A stretch of DNA of 23,815 nucleotides from a virus, in the IMG/VR virus record IMGVR_UViG_3300007516_000152, positions 1 to 23,815 of that record; one strand, given 5' to 3'. Both the position numbers and the translations under genes were made by a program. This document shows, one piece after another, positions 20,548 through 23,815 of this stretch. The notes under the pieces are model-generated. The model was not told the origin of the DNA. It made no database searches and saw only the letters and a list, made by a program, of their open reading frames with translations. Within the stretch, counting starts at the first letter, position 1, and the number at the start of each line of letters is the position of its first letter.

Positions 20548-22384
20548 TGTATACTATATTTGCTACCATTTCGTCAGCTCCATACCTTGAGTCTGTCATT
20601 AGCGGCGCCTCTGGATTTTCTTCATAAGCCCAATCATGAAGACCTAGCTCTGTAAATCTATCTCTAATAAGTTCATTATAGTAATAACCAATAGTTCTTA
20701 CTCTTCGTTGAATGTCTGCTCTAGCCATATCATGTGTGTTTTGGCCATTCATGTTATTATATAAAAACTGGACATACCCTAACTTAGGTATTTTACATGT
20801 TATTGTTTTTAAGAAAGTTCTAACTATTAATTCATAATCATCTGCAACTGCAAGATTTCTATTATGTCCTCCTATTTCAAAATAAGTAGATCGTCTCCAG
20901 GCTCTTACATGATTAGGAACTCCTACAATATGCCGAATAGTCTTAGGATTTATACTATGTTGGGTAGCAATGTCCATTAATTTACCCATATACTCTTCTT
21001 TTCTATATGTACCATATGCCAACGCAAAACCATCAGGATATGTTTGGCATTCCCATTCTTCGTTAACTTCTAAAGTGTCATTAAAAAAGAATCCTGCATC
21101 TGGATGTTTTTTAGAAGCCTTATATAAATCTTCAGTGCAACATGGCACCAGCAAATCATCGTGATCTAATTCTGCAAGAAGATACCCCTTAGCAAGAGAA
21201 CAGCACCTCCATTTTACCTCACCAATATTGCCTCCGCTCTTTTCTCTAAAGTCGTATACCTTAACCCTAGGGTCTCTACTTGCAATATCTTCTGCTATTT
21301 TAAGAGTTCTGCCACCGTCTGTTGAATCATTTACAATAACCCACTCCCAGTTTGTATATGTTTGTTCTATTAAAGAACCGTATGTTGCATACAGCTTATT
21401 TCCTGTGTTATATATTGGGGTAAAGTATGAAATCATTTCAGAATCTTCAAGTGAATCCTCGTTTAACATGGTTAACATAGAACACTGATACGCAGATTGT
21501 CCAACCTCTTCTATAGATTTGTCAATTGGTATGTTTATCCATTTTCTACGAAATTGAAGAGGCATTTCAGCTATTCGTGGAAATTCTTCCCAGCTAGCAC
21601 CTCTTGTAATTACACAATCAGGTTTGAAACTAGCTAAATGAACATTAATATTGTCATCTGACTTTAGATATTTTACGTCTAGATTATCTGCTTCATAATT
21701 AAGTATTTTAAGTGACTTAAGTTCTGGTTCGTCTAGTCCAATATAAAGAATTTTAGGGACCTTAGCTGTTGATTTTCGTTCCAATGCATTATAATAACAA
21801 AGCACATCTACATTAAATGTAAACCATTCCGGGTGATCTTTAAAAACATTCTCTATTAATATGCTATCAGCACGATAATCTTTTTTAAATTTGTAACCAT
21901 ATTCAACGTATACACTAGACTCTACAATATATTGAGCAAGATCTATGCTGCCTTTTTTAACAAAGGTAGGATATGCTAACCTAAATTTAAGTCCACTAAA
22001 ATCTCCTGAAACAATATTCTGAGAAACGACATGGACCATTTTTTCTGGACTATCTTCAAACTTTTTATAAATAGCATTATAGAACTTTGGGTGCATTACG
22101 TTATCATCATCTAAGAAATATATCCAAGTGTCTTTTAACGTCTCTATTAATTTGTTAGCTTGAGGATATAACATTCCAATACTATCACCTCTTTCAAAAT
22201 GATATGTTGTATTTTCATCCTTTAAATCTCCCAATAGCTCTGCATCAATGTCCTTTAGGGAGTTCACATCGAACATTACGTGCCAATCTATTATTAATCC
22301 TTTTGGTATATTACTAAAAATAGAATCCTTGACTGTTTTTAAATTATGCTGCCTAGTACATCTTGTTATTATGCTAATTTTCAT
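20534..22384 (-). CDS. Multi-domain glycosyltransferase (two GT-A-like domains)
   Basis: A 616-residue protein with two glycosyltransferase-2-like parts. The N-terminal part (1 to about 200) has MKISIITRCTRQHN and a metal-binding-like FLDDDNVMHPKFY (92-94). A middle part (about 205-310) begins KVPKILYIGLDEPELKSL and may be a separate Rossmann-type domain. The C-terminal GT-2 domain (about 317-580) has ISYFTPIYNTGNKLYATYGS, VIVNDSTDGG (Asp353) and the sugar-nucleotide motif LAELDHDDLL (407-410), then VADDYELIVR. Such enzymes attach sugars to proteins, DNA or surface glycans. It follows the 2OG oxygenase gene by 18 bases, with the collagen-like fibre gene just beyond, so fibre glycosylation is attractive but unproven. 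Confidence 0.88.
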   Translation of the reverse strand: MKISIITRCTRQHNLKTVKDSIFSNIPKGLIIDWHVMFDVNSLKDIDAELLGDLKDENTTYHFERGDSIGMLYPQANKLIETLKDTWIYFLDDDNVMHPKFYNAIYKKFEDSPEKMVHVVSQNIVSGDFSGLKFRLAYPTFVKKGSIDLAQYIVESSVYVEYGYKFKKDYRADSILIENVFKDHPEWFTFNVDVLCYYNALERKSTAKVPKILYIGLDEPELKSLKILNYEADNLDVKYLKSDDNINVHLASFKPDCVITRGASWEEFPRIAEMPLQFRRKWINIPIDKSIEEVGQSAYQCSMLTMLNEDSLEDSEMISYFTPIYNTGNKLYATYGSLIEQTYTNWEWVIVNDSTDGGRTLKIAEDIASRDPRVKVYDFREKSGGNIGEVKWRCCSLAKGYLLAELDHDDLLVPCCTEDLYKASKKHPDAGFFFNDTLEVNEEWECQTYPDGFALAYGTYRKEEYMGKLMDIATQHSINPKTIRHIVGVPNHVRAWRRSTYFEIGGHNRNLAVADDYELIVRTFLKTITCKIPKLGYVQFLYNNMNGQNTHDMARADIQRRVRTIGYYYNELIRDRFTELGLHDWAYEENPEAPLMTDSRYGADEMVANIVYNENE

Positions 22385-22402
22385 GTTTGTGTATTAAGTT
22401 TA

Positions 22403-23335
22403 TTATACGTCAAAGAAGAACATGTGAAAGAACCTAGCATTATCTATTGCGTCTCCAAAATACTGAGTAGCAGCATGAATATTTTTAGCGTCAAATAATA
22501 CTAATCTATTGTACTTGTTTCCGACCTCGTCTATTTTCTCAAAGTTTGTTCCATCATAAAAGTTCATTTCATTATTAATACCAGTGAACGCTCTCACGTA
22601 ATTTGGTGTCTGTCTATTTTCATCATTAAAGGAATAGTCTCCAGTTACCTTACTCCTATAGAATGAAGTTCCAGTAGACGGTGGAGCGTCTTTTGTAAGA
22701 AACACCATTCCAGCATATGTTTGATTATCTACATGATAAACTATAGGCTGATCGGCAGTACAAAATTGAAAGATTCCATTAGCATATATTTCATTATTCC
22801 AATTATATATGGGTTTACCTATTATCTCTTCAAGCTTTTCTTTAGTACCATTTATTGAAAATCTTTCAGTTGCCCTTTCTCCTTTATGATAATTTGAAGG
22901 AGAGAATCCTATTTCACTGATTGCCCATTCTCTTACAAAGTCAGGGTTACTGTAAAAATTATCAACTACGATTAACCCCTTATCCATATTGTTGAATCCA
23001 GAGTAATACGCAATCCACTTAGCTAGTGATTCTATTTCTACAACTTCTTTAATATCTTTAAATTTAATTTGGAGATGCTTAAATACTTGTGATTCTTTAA
23101 TTGAAAAAGTTACTCCTGGATTTAAACCAATATGAAGGTACTCAGTACTCACATCAGCTCTTTCATGAAATTCTGGTGAAATAGATTCTCCTTCAATTAA
23201 TATATCTTCAACCTCATTTAATGTCGATAGAATCCACCCCTTGAAATAATACAGAGCACTCGTGGATATAGACATGGAATCTATATACATATAAAGATTA
23301 TTAGTACCTGTTTGATGCTTTATGATGTCTGCCAT
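22403..23335 (-). CDS. 2OG-Fe(II) oxygenase-like protein
   Basis: A 310-residue protein. Residues 120-310 carry the iron and 2-oxoglutarate pattern: HVD at 201-203, a distal His287 in NIHAATQYFG, and Arg301 in IDNARFFHMFFF. The start of this domain, VVDNFYSNPDFVREWAI, resembles phage and bacterial families with prolyl-hydroxylase-like folds. Residues 1-115 form a separate N-terminal domain with no known match. Such enzymes hydroxylate proteins, nucleic acids or small molecules. A collagen-like gene lies directly upstream and a glycosyltransferase directly downstream. Collagen hydroxylation followed by glycosylation is known from animals and large viruses, so a similar role can be proposed. 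The family call is good; the substrate is a guess. Confidence 0.82.
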   Translation of the reverse strand: MADIIKHQTGTNNLYMYIDSMSISTSALYYFKGWILSTLNEVEDILIEGESISPEFHERADVSTEYLHIGLNPGVTFSIKESQVFKHLQIKFKDIKEVVEIESLAKWIAYYSGFNNMDKGLIVVDNFYSNPDFVREWAISEIGFSPSNYHKGERATERFSINGTKEKLEEIIGKPIYNWNNEIYANGIFQFCTADQPIVYHVDNQTYAGMVFLTKDAPPSTGTSFYRSKVTGDYSFNDENRQTPNYVRAFTGINNEMNFYDGTNFEKIDEVGNKYNRLVLFDAKNIHAATQYFGDAIDNARFFHMFFFDV

Positions 23336-23379
23336 GTATTTTATATAAAGTATTTTAGATTAGTTTATTATATATTCCC

Positions 23380-23405
23380 AAAAAAAAGGATCCCTTAGGA
23401 CCCTT
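23380..23405 (-). terminator. Intrinsic terminator after the collagen-like gene
   Basis: On the minus strand AAGGGTCC pairs with GGATCCTT (one G-U pair) around a TAAG loop, followed by a run of T. It begins 18 bases past the stop of the collagen-like gene and 45 bases before the oxygenase ATG, so the oxygenase group must have its own promoter in 23336-23379 or depend on read-through. Confidence 0.82.
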
Positions 23406-23422
23406 TCAATTACTAATTATAT

Positions 23423-23815
23423 TTATCCTCGCACTACAGCTAAGTTGTAATTAACTCCATCTATTTTTAAAGTTATAGTAGCACCTCGGTCATTTACAGT
23501 TACCGCTTCTAAATTTGCTAAATGGCTATTACCATCACGTCCATTAAAACCATCACGTCCATTAATACCAGTAGCTCCAGTAGGTCCTGCTACAGTTGAT
23601 GCTGCTCCGGTTAATCCAGTTGGGCCTGTAGGTCCAGTAGTTCCCTGTACTCCAGTTGAACCAGTTGCTCCTGTATTTCCAGTAGTTCCTACAGTTCCTT
23701 GTACTCCAGTTGAACCAGTTGCTCCTGTATTTCCAGTAGTTCCTACAGTTCCTTGTACTCCAGTAGTTCCTTGTACTCCAGTTGAACCAGTTGCTCCTGT
23801 ATTTCCAGTAGTTCC
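23423..23815 (-). CDS. Collagen-like fibre protein, C-terminal part (5' end outside window)
   Basis: An open frame of 130 residues runs from the right edge to a TAA at 23423-23425; its N-terminus is beyond the window. About two thirds are Gly-X-Y repeats ([18 protein letters not shown] and variants), with Thr in the third position more often than Pro. The end is a short non-collagen cap: [20 protein letters not shown], then [17 protein letters not shown]. Phage tail fibres often have such triple-helical shafts with a C-terminal trimerisation cap, and Gly-X-Thr collagens are often glycosylated (Bacillus BclA is one example). The 54-base repeats mean its length probably varies between relatives. 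It has its own terminator. Whether it is a tail fibre or a head decoration cannot be told. Confidence 0.82.
   Translation of the reverse strand, partial: GTTGNTGATGSTGVQGTTGVQGTVGTTGNTGATGSTGVQGTVGTTGNTGATGSTGVQGTTGPTGPTGLTGAASTVAGPTGATGINGRDGFNGRDGNSHLANLEAVTVNDRGATITLKIDGVNYNLAVVRG
23646..23815 (-). repeat. 54-base tandem repeats in the collagen-like gene
   Basis: Three copies of an 18-residue (54-base) unit begin at 23646, 23700 and 23772. The first two are directly adjacent and nearly identical in DNA. The third is separated by an 18-base partial unit (two Gly-X-Y triplets). Near-identical third codon positions point to recent expansion by slippage or recombination. The array continues past the window edge. 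Confidence 0.88.

Noticed and set aside
23646-23815. Possible CRISPR array
   Set aside because: The repeats are in frame, have no unique spacers and translate to Gly-X-Y triplets.

Overview
The window looks like part of the genome of a large, AT-rich, T4-like (contractile-tailed) phage. Every gene I can support reads on the minus strand. It carries baseplate proteins related to T4 gp5, gp27 and gp53, two small proteins with a T4-type capsid-targeting leader, a dCMP deaminase, a PhoH ATPase, an RNase HII and a collagen-like fibre. Three things suggest a Bacteroidota (Flavobacteriia-like) host: a bS21 homologue with the Bacteroidota form of that protein, promoter-like boxes resembling TAnnTTTG, and an almost complete absence of Shine-Dalgarno sequences before start codons. 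The host is an inference.

Layout in coordinate order (transcription runs right to left). Positions 1-186 hold a phage-type promoter for a gene off the left edge and one arm of a 25-bp perfect hairpin. 187-10236 is mostly a virion module: a neck-like protein, an amidoligase-like protein with a pentapeptide-repeat-like tail, an S1-domain protein behind a strong terminator, a membrane/coiled-coil protein, the gp5-like spike, an unidentified structural protein, the gp27/gpD-like hub, the gp53-like LysM wedge protein and a large structural protein. 10283-13224 is a chain of short, mostly overlapping unknown genes led by dCMP deaminase. 13285-15413 holds two paralogous-leader internal-protein candidates, a LETM1-like membrane protein and three unknown genes, running from a promoter at about 15436-15501 to a terminator at 13227-13263. 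15643-19213 is a likely operon between a related promoter (about 19233-19298) and a terminator (15544-15573): UVR-motif-like small proteins, a DnaJ-type co-chaperone, bS21, PhoH and RNase HII. 19320-23335 holds a DEDD exonuclease, two small unknown proteins, a multi-domain glycosyltransferase and a 2OG-Fe(II) oxygenase. 23423-23815 is the C-terminal part of a collagen-like fibre protein. No gene-free stretch exceeds about 230 bases, and I saw no tRNA, rRNA, CRISPR array or insertion sequence.

The most interesting theme is translation. The phage carries both an S1-domain protein and a bS21 protein. These are the two small-subunit proteins most tied to mRNA choice, and in Bacteroidota bS21 helps hide the anti-Shine-Dalgarno sequence. 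A phage that supplies both, with genes that lack Shine-Dalgarno sites, may retune host ribosomes for its own messages. Other notable signals are a ~65-bp promoter architecture repeated three times without gaps, a duplicated leader module for capsid targeting, three paralogous EEYEKC small proteins, start or stop codons placed in RNA hairpins, and a possible fibre-modification set (glycosyltransferase, 2OG oxygenase, Gly-X-Thr collagen).
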